Shown piece after piece: positions 1 through 7,757 of a stretch of DNA of 33,029 bases; the stretch's first letter is position 1, and each line of letters opens with the position of its first letter. The notes below the pieces were generated by a model, which saw only the letters and a list, made by a program, of their open reading frames with translations, was not told where the DNA came from and did no database searches. The position numbers were made by a program, and so were the translations under genes. The DNA lies in contig CAYFOI010000015.1 of the NCBI GenBank assembly GCA_964344725.1, forward strand, positions 1 through 33,029. Direction: 5' to 3'. This DNA comes from CG2-30-44-17 sp964344725 (GTDB taxonomy: Bacteria > Patescibacteriota > Gracilibacteria > UBA1369 > UBA12470).

Positions 1-41
1 ATAACAGGTGGGAAAATAGGCGTAACTAATAAAATTCTCAT
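1..41 (-). CDS. Glycosyltransferase, N-terminal fragment (runs off window)
   Basis: Reading leftwards from an ATG at 41-39, the frame stays open to the window edge and gives MRILLVTPIFPPV. This is the classic first beta strand of GT4/GT-B glycosyltransferases, in which the phrase is normally followed by a Gly-rich loop. The start codon lies at the end of the heptad array that follows the epimerase gene, so it would be the next gene of the same minus-strand polysaccharide run. Only 13 codons are visible, so the family call rests on this short signature and the neighbourhood. Confidence 0.65.
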   Translation of the reverse strand, partial: MRILLVTPIFPPV

Positions 42-68
42 GTGCTACTGACTACTGACTACTGACTA
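41..68 (-). repeat. TAG heptad array 1 (TAGTCAG type)
   Basis: On the minus strand four consecutive 7-base units run from 68 to 41: TAGTCAG three times, then TAGCACA. The first TAG (68-66) is the stop codon of the epimerase gene. TAG recurs every 7 bases, so the array closes all three minus-strand frames; the complementary CTGACTA units carry TGA and also close plus-strand frames. Confidence 0.85.
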
Positions 69-1082
69 AGCGAACAAGTCTTTGTTCGCTTCCACCCAAT
101 CATACAACTTCTTCACGCCTTCCTCTACAGAAACCTTAGGCTCCCATCCAAAATCTCTCTTAGCCTTAGCAATATCGCAGACAAAAACAGGTTGATCGCC
201 AGGTCTCCAATCATCAAAACCTGTCTCAACTTTCTTCCCGGTAAACTCTTCTAAGAAAGCAAGAAGCTCAAGTAGTGACATCTGATTTTGAGGTCCTCCA
301 CCGATGTTATAAACCTGACCAGCAACCTTGTCGATATTTTGGATACACATATCATAAGCCCTCACCAAGTCTTCAACAAAAAGCACATCGCGAACCTGTT
401 TCCCATCTCCGTAGATCGTAATGTCTTTCCCAAGAACAGTCGCAATAATAAACCAAGCGACCCACCCCTGATCCTCAACTCCGAATTGACGATAACCATA
501 GATACAAGACTGACGGCAAACTACAGTTTTAAGACCATAAATCCGAGCATAATCGCGGACATATTGATCTGCAGCACCTTTGCTACAGCCGTAAGGCGAG
601 TGAAAATCAAGCAAACGATTCTCGGGTACTCCATTTACAAGGTCCTTATACTCATAGCGACCATTTGTCTCATGAGTCTCAACATCTTCCATGCCCCCAT
701 AAACCTTATTCGTAGAAGAATAAATCACTATTGGTTGTTTTTCAGCTAAACGGCAAGCCTCAAGCACATTAAATGTACCAATCGCATTAATCTCAAAATC
801 TTCACGTGGATCAACGACAGAAGTAGTAACTGCAACTTGTGCAGCAAGATGAAGCACAACGTCATATCCCTTCGCTACCTCACCTCTTATAGCATCGGCA
901 TCGCGAATATCTGCTCTTACGACACCAACATCAGGATAACTTTCCTTAAGCCACTCGAGATTAGACTCAGTTCCTTTCCGAGAAAAATTATCAAAAATAA
1001 CAACATCATCCCCTGCATCGAGGAAATACTTTGCACTGTTACACCCGATAAATCCGGCTCCACCGGTAATAAGAATTTTCAT
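66..1082 (-). CDS. NAD-dependent sugar epimerase, CDP-paratose 2-epimerase-like
   Basis: An extended short-chain dehydrogenase of 338 residues. It has the NAD-binding GxxGxxG motif at residues 7-13 (GGAGFIG), an SST segment at 122-124 and the catalytic Y164-x3-K168 (YGCSK). Phrases such as DFHSPYGCSKGAADQY, YSSTNKVYG and NGKQVRDVL closely match RfbE/TyvB CDP-paratose 2-epimerases, which turn CDP-paratose into CDP-tyvelose for O-antigen-type glycans. The exact substrate cannot be fixed from sequence; another NDP-hexose epimerase or dehydratase is the alternative. The gene sits beside glycosyltransferases, which supports a cytoplasmic role in making an activated sugar for surface polysaccharide. 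Its stop codon is the first TAG of a heptad array. The start ATG at 1082 lies downstream of a minus-strand TATAAT at 1120-1115. Confidence 0.9.
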   Translation of the reverse strand: MKILITGGAGFIGCNSAKYFLDAGDDVVIFDNFSRKGTESNLEWLKESYPDVGVVRADIRDADAIRGEVAKGYDVVLHLAAQVAVTTSVVDPREDFEINAIGTFNVLEACRLAEKQPIVIYSSTNKVYGGMEDVETHETNGRYEYKDLVNGVPENRLLDFHSPYGCSKGAADQYVRDYARIYGLKTVVCRQSCIYGYRQFGVEDQGWVAWFIIATVLGKDITIYGDGKQVRDVLFVEDLVRAYDMCIQNIDKVAGQVYNIGGGPQNQMSLLELLAFLEEFTGKKVETGFDDWRPGDQPVFVCDIAKAKRDFGWEPKVSVEEGVKKLYDWVEANKDLFA

Positions 1083-1093
1083 AATAAAAAGTT

Positions 1094-1143
1094 TTCTTGA
1101 AATACGCGGGCAGCATTATAATCCTTATGAAGTACATATACAA
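1094..1143. promoter_or_regulatory. Divergent promoter with a shared symmetric -10
   Basis: The 8-base palindrome ATTATAAT at 1115-1122 reads TATAAT on both strands: plus 1117-1122, minus 1120-1115. On the minus strand a TTGTAT lies 17 bases upstream, as a weak -35 for the epimerase gene. On the plus strand the -35 position (1094-1099, TTCTTG) is poor. The single element could start transcription in both directions for the epimerase and the orphan membrane protein. Confidence 0.5.
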
Positions 1144-1795
1144 ATTAGATCAAATGCTAAAAAAATTCCTCCTGGCGTTTCTCGCGATATTAGGCTACAT
1201 GGGCATGTGGGCAGCAATCTTATATGCAGCAATAATTTTAAGCGGCGATCCAATAATAATCATATCATTAGCAGCAGCATGCTTTGTCTTGTATTTCCCG
1301 TTTTTTATTGTGATGCCAACTTTTATTTTTAGGTTTAAATCTCAAGAACCAAACGCGATCAGCGAACAAGAACTTAGAAAAAAACTTCTAGATATCAACA
1401 ATCTCGATGTGCCGGTAACAGTCTCCGAAAAAGGCAAAAAAATAATAATCACTTGGAAATATCTAGATGCAAAATGGTGGGAACTCTTACAAAAACGTGG
1501 AGCAACATCAATCTATCAATTAATTATAAAACTCAACGGCGAAAAGAAGAGGGCAAAACTCATAGACGTAAACAAAAAAGTCAGCTGGGGTGTATCTCCA
1601 ACAAAAGCCAGAATAAGAGGAGGATACTTCCGTGGAATTATGCTTCAGTACGAAATAGGCAAAGCCTGGGGGGTCAGAGAGAACTTCATGCCTGGCAAAA
1701 TCTATGACTACAAATTCACGCCTTCCGAGATAAAAAATCCAATAATGAACGAGATCTTGAAGAGCGGCTGGGACGTGCGTTTCGGAATGTATTAA
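1127..1795 (+). CDS. Orphan membrane protein, two N-terminal TM segments
   Basis: Not a family I recognise. From the ATG at 1127 the product is 222 residues. Two hydrophobic segments (about 13-38 and 43-68) are followed by a soluble, Lys-rich domain of about 150 residues with aromatic patches (KWWELL, GGYFRG, WGVREN). The domain is probably cytoplasmic. An in-frame TTG at 1097 lies upstream of the -10 and is unlikely. Because TATAAT ends only 4 bases before 1127, the ATG at 1154 (MLKKFLLAF) may be the real start; it would keep both membrane segments. The gene is transcribed against its flanking minus-strand polysaccharide genes and converges on a glycosyltransferase gene, so it is probably monocistronic. 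No function is assigned. Confidence 0.65.
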   Translation: MKYIYKLDQMLKKFLLAFLAILGYMGMWAAILYAAIILSGDPIIIISLAAACFVLYFPFFIVMPTFIFRFKSQEPNAISEQELRKKLLDINNLDVPVTVSEKGKKIIITWKYLDAKWWELLQKRGATSIYQLIIKLNGEKKRAKLIDVNKKVSWGVSPTKARIRGGYFRGIMLQYEIGKAWGVRENFMPGKIYDYKFTPSEIKNPIMNEILKSGWDVRFGMY

Positions 1796-1810
1796 ATAAT
1801 TCGCGCGAAC

Positions 1811-1866
1811 AGGCCGCGCCGAAGGCGCACAGGCCACTTCTAAAAAGAGGTTCTGCAAAGCAGAAT
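1811..1866. repeat. Intergenic hairpins, one a dispersed copy
   Basis: Two hairpins lie between the convergent genes ending at 1795 and 1899. The first is GCGCC-GAA-GGCGC at 1816-1828. The second is TTCTGC-AAA-GCAGAA at 1851-1865. The 16 bases TTCTGCAAAGCAGAAT recur exactly at 8738-8753, also between convergent genes. They could serve as transcript ends for both flanking genes, although no long T run follows either. Confidence 0.5.
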
Positions 1867-1884
1867 ACAAAAAAGCGCTCCAAT

Positions 1885-1914
1885 ACTACCTACTACAACT
1901 ACGTACTACCACTA
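1885..1914 (-). repeat. TAG array 2 (TAGTACG type)
   Basis: On the minus strand from 1914 leftwards the units are TAGTGG, TAGTACG, TAGTTG, TAG, TAGG and TAGTAT, so TAG recurs with 3 to 7 base spacing. The third TAG (1901-1899) is the stop codon of the glycosyltransferase gene. The preceding units encode its last residues (...SGST). Confidence 0.75.
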
Positions 1915-3056
1915 CATGCCGAGTACGCTTCCTCAACCTTGTCAGTAATTTTATCCCAGCTATATCGATCTCGCACCATGTGAAGTGCGTTCTTTTTTAG
2001 ATTAGAAAGCTTCCCACGATCTCTGAAAACACCGATCATAGCATTCGCAAGTTCATCTGGTTTATCGGGCTGAACAAGTACACCAGTTTCACCATCAACA
2101 ACAAAATCGGTGATCCCCCCGCTAGGACAGGTAATAACTGGGACGCCGCAAGCCATCGCCTCAATGAAAGAAACCCCAAACCCCTCGAATCTCGAAGGCC
2201 TCACAAATAAATCCGCAGATCTAAGTAGCTCAGGAATTTGCTTGTGAGCTAAAGTTCCAAGAAATTTCACACGATCTGCAATCTGCAATCTGCCAACTAG
2301 CGACCTAAGCTCATCCTCCATCGGCCCCTCCCCGGCAATCTCAAGTTCAGCTTCCGGGAACTCGGCCGCAACAGGTCCAAAAGCTCTTATCAAAGTATCA
2401 ATCCCATTTCGTGGGATAAGAGTTGAAGTTGTAACAACACGGAAACCATCGGGAGCCTCTTTCGGCGGATGAAAAATATGTGTATCAACACCATTTGGAA
2501 CAATGCCGGTCTTCCCCGCACCCATCTCAATCGCACGAGCCTCAGAATATTTGCTAACGCATCCACAGAACTTAGCCTCGCGAAGTCCAAGCTTCGCCCA
2601 TCTAGCAGCAAATTTAAGCCAAACCCATCCAAACATCCTCATTATTCGCCCACGAAGCACCATTTCTTCCTTGTAAGCCAAGGGATTCTGCACAGTAATA
2701 TACAAAGGAGTATCAAAACGACGTGACAACCTAGCACCAATATAAGCCTGCGGGAAAACCTGCTTAGCATGAATAATATCCACATTTTCTTGATGCAGAA
2801 ACTCAGAAGCATAACGAATAGCAGCCTCGGTATAAGTAATACTATTGAAATTAGGGATGCGCTTGTATGCGACAGTGTGAACTGTGATGTTTTGATGCGG
2901 GAAAATCTCAGAAATCGCATCATCATTCCCCACAAAAACTTCGCACTTATGGCCACGCTCAGCCAATTCTTTGATAACTTCAACAATATGGATCTCAGCA
3001 CCACCAAGGTCCTTGGGATTCAAATCACCACAAATGAATAAAATTCGTTTTTTCAT
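1899..3056 (-). CDS. GT4-family glycosyltransferase
   Basis: A 385-residue GT-B fold retaining glycosyltransferase. The N-terminal acceptor domain opens with a Rossmann strand (KRILFICGD) and a GGAEIH loop at 18-23. The nucleotide-sugar domain begins after VPNGVD (186-191) and holds the GT4 E-x7-E signature E291...E299 (EGFGVSFIEA) and the AGEGP loop near 241. It would transfer a sugar from an NDP donor to a lipid-linked glycan at the inner face of the membrane; donor and acceptor are unknown. Its ATG overlaps the stop of the SanA-like gene by 4 bases (ATGA), so it is the last gene of the run starting at 7701. The final GST residues and the stop codon are encoded by a TAG array. Confidence 0.92.
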   Translation of the reverse strand: MKKRILFICGDLNPKDLGGAEIHIVEVIKELAERGHKCEVFVGNDDAISEIFPHQNITVHTVAYKRIPNFNSITYTEAAIRYASEFLHQENVDIIHAKQVFPQAYIGARLSRRFDTPLYITVQNPLAYKEEMVLRGRIMRMFGWVWLKFAARWAKLGLREAKFCGCVSKYSEARAIEMGAGKTGIVPNGVDTHIFHPPKEAPDGFRVVTTSTLIPRNGIDTLIRAFGPVAAEFPEAELEIAGEGPMEDELRSLVGRLQIADRVKFLGTLAHKQIPELLRSADLFVRPSRFEGFGVSFIEAMACGVPVITCPSGGITDFVVDGETGVLVQPDKPDELANAMIGVFRDRGKLSNLKKNALHMVRDRYSWDKITDKVEEAYSACSGST

Positions 3057-3733
3057 AATGTTTCAGGTTCGCCGCCGACATATGTAGGCTCCCAAATATA
3101 TACATCAATTACAGCTTTATATATAGCCAAAACTTCACGCACCTTGTAATAATCAGAGAAAACATAGCCCTGCCTAGTCGCAGAATATCCCACGCTATCT
3201 ATCCCAAGCGCCTCACATGTGAATATAGCACGAGGCAAATGATAACCCTGAGAGATCAAGATAGCTTCTTCAACTCCCCATAACTCATTAGCTCGTACGC
3301 AAGTGTCATAAGTCCTCCTGCCAGCGTAATCTATCGCAATGTCGTTACTCGCAACACCTTCTGTATCAACCAAATAATCATACATCGCTTCCGGCTCATT
3401 ATAATTTTCAAAACGGTTATCTCCAGAAACAAGAATCTTATCTACAGTCCCCGCATTATACAGCTCTGCAGCTGTAATTAGCCTGTCTTTCAAAGCATCC
3501 GACGGAGTCCCATCATCTTTGATCCCAGCTCCAAAAACAATCGCTACCTCACAATGAGGAATGTCGGAAGACTCTGGATATATATTATTTTTGCCATGTT
3601 CAAGAATCAGAAGGGGAGAAATCGCAAACAGAAAAATCAAAATCACCAAAACACCAATAATTACTCTCCGTACAAACTTATTGCGAAAAAAATCACATAA
3701 TACCCCTAGAAATTTACGAAAAAATCTCTTCAT
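3053..3733 (-). CDS. SanA/DUF218 (YdcF-like) membrane protein
   Basis: A 226-residue protein with a basic N-terminus, one membrane segment (about 23-45) and an extracytoplasmic DUF218 domain. Close parallels to SanA are AIVFGAG, the DKILVSGDN loop, NEPEAMYDYL, DYAGRRTYDTCVRA and ISQGYHLPRAIF. SanA-type proteins are linked to envelope barrier function (vancomycin exclusion at high temperature in E. coli), and other DUF218 proteins to glycan or lipid-carrier biology; the reaction is not established. Four-base overlaps join it to the FemAB-like gene upstream and the GT4 gene downstream, so translation is probably coupled and an envelope-polysaccharide role is likely. Confidence 0.85.
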   Translation of the reverse strand: MKRFFRKFLGVLCDFFRNKFVRRVIIGVLVILIFLFAISPLLILEHGKNNIYPESSDIPHCEVAIVFGAGIKDDGTPSDALKDRLITAAELYNAGTVDKILVSGDNRFENYNEPEAMYDYLVDTEGVASNDIAIDYAGRRTYDTCVRANELWGVEEAILISQGYHLPRAIFTCEALGIDSVGYSATRQGYVFSDYYKVREVLAIYKAVIDVYIWEPTYVGGEPETL

Positions 3734-4620
3734 TTTAGCTTATGCAAAATTTTAGATATAAAACTTACCCCGCAAATTGGTTTGACCTTCAAAATCGCTA
3801 CCAAAACCTTGAGCAAAATACCACTCTCCCCGCTAGGACACGAATCTCCACGATAATATATCGGCATCTCTTCACCGCCCCATCTCTTTTTGAAGAAATG
3901 ATGCGAAGAATCCTTCAATGTCGAACCTAAATCGACCTCAGACAGACCAAGTTCACAAGCTCTCTTCATCGCAAACGCATAAAGTGCATTATTGACTCCA
4001 AAATTCCCAAACCTTATATCCGAAGCATTCCCCCAAATATGCATCCGACCATTATAAACGAAGACTAGCAGCCCACCGATGAATTTCCCATCATATTCAG
4101 CCAGATACAGCTCCATCTTTTCGCCCATCAGTTCAACTAGATGTCCAAAAGCACTTAGCGGCAGCGGAACGCGTCCAAGCCTCAGCATAGTCTTTACATA
4201 TAGCCTGTAATAAGCTTTCAAATTCTCCTTGTCCAAATCTCGCTTGAAAACTTGAATCCCTTCTCGCTCAGCACGATTCACCATATTCCGATGCTTCTGA
4301 TGGACGGTATTTTTCAAAATATCTTCATAGGTTTTATCGCGGACGTGGAGTTTAAAAGTAACAAAAGGCGACTCCACAGATGCCGGTAATTTTTTAAGAG
4401 AAAAAATCTCGATCTTGCCTAGCTCAGATACTTCCCCGAGCGGTCCACAATAATCGGCAAGAAGAATCGAAGAGTTACGAAAAACAGGCATAATCCCATC
4501 TTTGGTTTGTATCGGAGCCTTTTCCCCACGCATAACGCGCTCAAGGAACTCCATCCACTCCCACCTGTGAAAGATAGTTCCGCGGTGCCTGTCTACAAAT
4601 TCATTCCACTCAGATTGCAT
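3730..4620 (-). CDS. FemAB-like / GNAT-fold acyltransferase
   Basis: A 296-residue protein of the FemAB/Acetyltransf_6 (GNAT-like) superfamily. The N-terminal part has the usual WNEFVDRH...FHRWEW opening. The core has KHRNMVNRAEREG near 100 (the family pattern is (R/K)xxxRxA), LYLAEYDGKFIGGLLVF and the C-terminal FGVNNALYAFAMKRACELG with DLGSTLKDSSHHFFKKRWGG. Related enzymes transfer amino acids from aminoacyl-tRNA to peptidoglycan (FemX/MurM) or acyl groups to exopolysaccharide sugars; here the polysaccharide context favours glycan or sugar acylation, but substrates cannot be read off. It overlaps the DegT-like gene by 11 bases and the SanA-like gene by 4. Confidence 0.82.
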   Translation of the reverse strand: MQSEWNEFVDRHRGTIFHRWEWMEFLERVMRGEKAPIQTKDGIMPVFRNSSILLADYCGPLGEVSELGKIEIFSLKKLPASVESPFVTFKLHVRDKTYEDILKNTVHQKHRNMVNRAEREGIQVFKRDLDKENLKAYYRLYVKTMLRLGRVPLPLSAFGHLVELMGEKMELYLAEYDGKFIGGLLVFVYNGRMHIWGNASDIRFGNFGVNNALYAFAMKRACELGLSEVDLGSTLKDSSHHFFKKRWGGEEMPIYYRGDSCPSGESGILLKVLVAILKVKPICGVSFISKILHKLK

Positions 4621-5557
4621 GTGAAAGTTTTACTAAAACTTGAGGATGAAGAGGTAAATTGATGACTGTCCTCGATAGCAAAGTCGCATTAGGACGCCCA
4701 TGAGTGGCCGCATTGTACCATAACCGATCTCCAAAAACGCCTTTCCGCCTCAGCTCAAGCAAGATCTCATCTCGTTTCTTGGGATTATCATCGCGCAGTC
4801 GTACCGAAAAATTGTAAGGAACAGATCCAGCAGGCATCTCCTGCTTAATAAAATGCTTTCCAAGCTCAAGCTCCTTAAAATGACCACAAAGCTGCTCATG
4901 GATCTCAATATTTCGATCAGGATCATGCCCAAAAGTCAGCCAAGAAGCTTTTTTAACTTTCCATTGTTCATTACAAGCCGGACTAGACTCAGGAAGACCT
5001 TTCTTCGTCCTTAAGTAATTCAAAAAATGCCGATAAGGTCCGCCAAGCTTAAGCAAAATATCAGACAAACTATAATGATCTCGCGAGAGATGCTCATAAG
5101 CAGCAGAAAGATCTTCATAAGTGTCGATATATCCGCCACGCGGATTTGGAAGCTGCTTACTAAGGCTATAAAGTATGAAATCCCCCTCACGCTTTTTGGA
5201 AAGACAATGTGCGCAATCCTCAATCACAGTCACGCCTTCCGGGATATCACACTTTGCTCCAAAAGTATGACAGACAAGAACTACAGACGCGCCCTGTAGA
5301 TCCGACAAATCCATGTTAAAAGTCGAAAGCTCAGCGTCAGCATATTTGATTTCAAACCCATTTCTGCGAAAAACCTCAGGCACAATTGGACAAATAAAAG
5401 CAGGAACGAGCACCTTCTTGTTTTTAAGATCCTTAAGGCTGCTTTGTTTAAGTACGAAATCAAGACCCGACCGCAAATAATTGAAATAAAGCCCAGACAT
5501 CCGCGCCCCTTTAATGAAATCTGTTAACCTTAATGTGTGCAAGTTATCAATATACAT
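4610..5557 (-). CDS. DegT/DnrJ/EryC1-like PLP-dependent protein
   Basis: A 315-residue, somewhat short member of the DegT/DnrJ/EryC1/StrS sugar aminotransferase family. Visible landmarks are VLVPAFICPIVPEVFRRNGFE (49-69), the co-factor Asp region VIEDCAHCLS with D114, and SLSK with candidate PLP-lysine K134 followed by PNPRGGYI. These enzymes place an amino group on keto-sugars for amino-sugar glycans. Family members are usually 370-400 residues, so it is trimmed, and its activity is less certain than its fold. An in-frame ATG at 5500 (residue 20) follows the purine-rich AAAGGGGCGCGG and is an attractive alternative start. The annotated ATG at 5557 abuts a TAG array. Confidence 0.75.
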   Translation of the reverse strand: MYIDNLHTLRLTDFIKGARMSGLYFNYLRSGLDFVLKQSSLKDLKNKKVLVPAFICPIVPEVFRRNGFEIKYADAELSTFNMDLSDLQGASVVLVCHTFGAKCDIPEGVTVIEDCAHCLSKKREGDFILYSLSKQLPNPRGGYIDTYEDLSAAYEHLSRDHYSLSDILLKLGGPYRHFLNYLRTKKGLPESSPACNEQWKVKKASWLTFGHDPDRNIEIHEQLCGHFKELELGKHFIKQEMPAGSVPYNFSVRLRDDNPKKRDEILLELRRKGVFGDRLWYNAATHGRPNATLLSRTVINLPLHPQVLVKLSHAI

Positions 5558-5591
5558 CCACTACGGATTACGGATTACGTACTACCTACTA
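5557..5591 (-). repeat. TAG heptad array 3 (TAATCCG type)
   Basis: On the minus strand from 5591 leftwards the units are TAG, TAGG, TAGTACG, TAATCCG, TAATCCG and TAGTGGA. The TAA at 5577-5575 ends the GT4-NodB gene, and the last unit runs straight into the ATG of the DegT-like gene at 5557, so the array fills the whole gap between two co-oriented genes. Confidence 0.82.
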
Positions 5592-7701
5592 TTTCCTCAC
5601 AAAGCTCAGCAAAAGTCCGATAGTCCAGCCCGAATTTCTCCTGCAAAAAGTAAAGCCTCTTCGCCAGCTTAGTATAGTTGTCTCCGCCACAATATTTATA
5701 AATTTCAGAAGACTCAAACTCCCACGAATGCATCAAAAGAACGATGTGTGGTTTTACTCTAGCCTTCCTTTGCGTCAAAAATATCATCCTAAAAATCTCC
5801 TCAATCTCTTCGTCAGAAAGCATCAAGAAATAATAGGTCGTCATCATGAAATACTTAACAACCGGCACAATCCCAACAACGCGTCTGAAATGAGGCGTCG
5901 GATCAAAACTCACGGGGATACATTTGATCCCGTTTTTATGGTAAGGCAGCGGCTTGCCACCTTTAAAAGTAGGATAAGACGAATCATATTTAATGCCATA
6001 CTCCGCCAAAACATCATAAGTCGTATCATCAACAACGAGGTTCGGAGCGCGGAACGAAACAGGCTTCTCAAATTCAGCCTCCTCGAAATTTTTCATTGCT
6101 TCTCCCAAAAATTGCATACGCTCTGCCTTGGTAAGGGGGCGATCGTTTAAGAACCATTTTGCAGGTCCCCAAAGGCCGTGATACATACCGTGAACACCAA
6201 GTTCATGTCCGGCCTCCTCCATCTCGCGCAGCTCGTCAGTAAGAGGTGGGAGCATATTGCCTTGGACAAAAAGCGTAGATTTGAAACCTTGTTGTTCAGA
6301 AAAATCTTTGAAATTTGAAAGGAATTTTTTGCAAGTATCGATACTCGGCTCAAGGCTTCCTTGGTTGTCTTTTGATCCGTGATTTCTTTCGAAATCCACT
6401 GTAACACTGCACAAAACTGGCTCAGTTATGCGTACATTACGAGCCGCAAATTTAGATAAACGAGCACGTTTCGCCATGTTTATAGGAAGAAAATGCGGGA
6501 TCCGCGAATCTTTCAAGAAATCAACAAGCTTAGCAAAGGCAGGAACACCTTTAAGCTCCATAACAACGCGTTGATAAACATCATAAGTCTTCGTAGCAGC
6601 ATTAGCCCAAGTCATCTCCGCTTCTTCCAAGATAGCGCGACTTGCAGCACCCATATTTTGCAAATGAGGATGAGAAACAAACCTCTTAAGATATTCAGCA
6701 ATCTCGTGTGGCTTCCCAGGGGAGACCAAGTATCCATTAACATCTTCTTTTACGAGTTTCGCATTATCACCGACATTAGTTGCTAGGATAGGAAGCGAAC
6801 AAGCGCAAGCTTCCATCAAAGTCAGAGACTGACCTTCGCTATATGACGGTAAAACAAAAACATCAGCTAATTTATATTCTTCCATAAGGGCCTCACCTTC
6901 CTTTTTGCCAATGAATTTAACAACCCTAGTAAGATGCAATTCTCGTACCAACTTTTTAAGTTTCTTGATCTCATAGCCATACCCGACAAGTCGAACTTCC
7001 AGCTCTTTTTTGAAACCTTCGGACGCCAACTCAGCTATACCTCGGATCAAGACATCTGCTCCTTTGATAGCGTCAAACCGCCCGACATAAAGAACCCTGA
7101 ACTTTTCGTTATCATGCTCCGGCGCAGGCACTTTATCAAACTGCTCAAGATCAATTCCGTTTGGTATTACCGAAATGCGTTTATTGATATTTTTAAGCTT
7201 GAGGAAATTCTCAGCTACAGTAATGACGCGGTCGTATTTTATTCTCGTGAGAAGATCTCTCTCTATGCTAGCTTTGACCCCATTTTTTTTGTAAAACAAG
7301 CTGGTACCATGAACCGTATAGATAACCGGTAAACCACAAAGCCATCTTGCAAGCCTTGCAGGATACGAAGAGAGAAAAGCATGAGCATGTATAAGATCAA
7401 AATGTTCTTTTATATGGAGCTTTTTTATGTAAAAACCGGCTCTAAGACACCACGATAAACGCGCAAAAATATTAGAAAAGCTTGTAGGCATCCCAAGCCT
7501 ATGTACAACCAACTTGCCATCCATAAGTTCCTGGATCTTTCCATGTTTTCGTCCGCCGGTCAGGTTACGTGTGACTAAATGAACTTTGCATCCATAATCC
7601 TCAATAAATCGTTTCGAAAGTTCCTCGACATGCCTTTGCCCACCACCGACGATAGGATCCCAAGCATCAATAACCATACAGATATTTTTCGGCTTTTTCA
7701 T
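5575..7701 (-). CDS. Fusion of GT4 glycosyltransferase and NodB polysaccharide deacetylase
   Basis: A 708-residue two-domain protein. Residues 1 to about 385 are a complete GT4 glycosyltransferase with VGGGQRHVEELS (18-29), VIPNGID (178-184), YVGRFDAIKGAD and the E-x7-E pair E289/E297 (SEGQSLTLMEA). Residues about 425-708 are a NodB-type carbohydrate esterase 4 domain: TVDFE with D436 as the motif 1 acid, H504-x3-H508 (metal ligands), FRAPN with R551, DSSYP with D573, and LLMHSWEF with H658. All five CE4 motifs are therefore represented. One polypeptide could add a sugar and remove an N- or O-acetyl group from the product or acceptor. The linker shows no membrane segment, so both halves probably act in the cytoplasm. 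It is the first gene of the minus-strand run. Its stop and last residues (GST) come from a TAG array. Confidence 0.92.
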   Translation of the reverse strand: MKKPKNICMVIDAWDPIVGGGQRHVEELSKRFIEDYGCKVHLVTRNLTGGRKHGKIQELMDGKLVVHRLGMPTSFSNIFARLSWCLRAGFYIKKLHIKEHFDLIHAHAFLSSYPARLARWLCGLPVIYTVHGTSLFYKKNGVKASIERDLLTRIKYDRVITVAENFLKLKNINKRISVIPNGIDLEQFDKVPAPEHDNEKFRVLYVGRFDAIKGADVLIRGIAELASEGFKKELEVRLVGYGYEIKKLKKLVRELHLTRVVKFIGKKEGEALMEEYKLADVFVLPSYSEGQSLTLMEACACSLPILATNVGDNAKLVKEDVNGYLVSPGKPHEIAEYLKRFVSHPHLQNMGAASRAILEEAEMTWANAATKTYDVYQRVVMELKGVPAFAKLVDFLKDSRIPHFLPINMAKRARLSKFAARNVRITEPVLCSVTVDFERNHGSKDNQGSLEPSIDTCKKFLSNFKDFSEQQGFKSTLFVQGNMLPPLTDELREMEEAGHELGVHGMYHGLWGPAKWFLNDRPLTKAERMQFLGEAMKNFEEAEFEKPVSFRAPNLVVDDTTYDVLAEYGIKYDSSYPTFKGGKPLPYHKNGIKCIPVSFDPTPHFRRVVGIVPVVKYFMMTTYYFLMLSDEEIEEIFRMIFLTQRKARVKPHIVLLMHSWEFESSEIYKYCGGDNYTKLAKRLYFLQEKFGLDYRTFAELCEEIVGST

Positions 7702-7757
7702 GAAAATCGGTTAAATCAAAAAGTATTCTACATTTTTTCGATGCTTTTTGATAGTGT

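Noticed and set aside
288..749. 153-codon plus-strand frame opposite the epimerase gene
   Set aside because: It mirrors a well-conserved SDR gene, and its translation is of low-complexity, non-protein-like composition.
5533..6150. 205-codon open frame on the plus strand opposite the deacetylase domain
   Set aside because: It is antisense to conserved NodB motifs, its product has no recognisable features, and it begins inside a repeat array.
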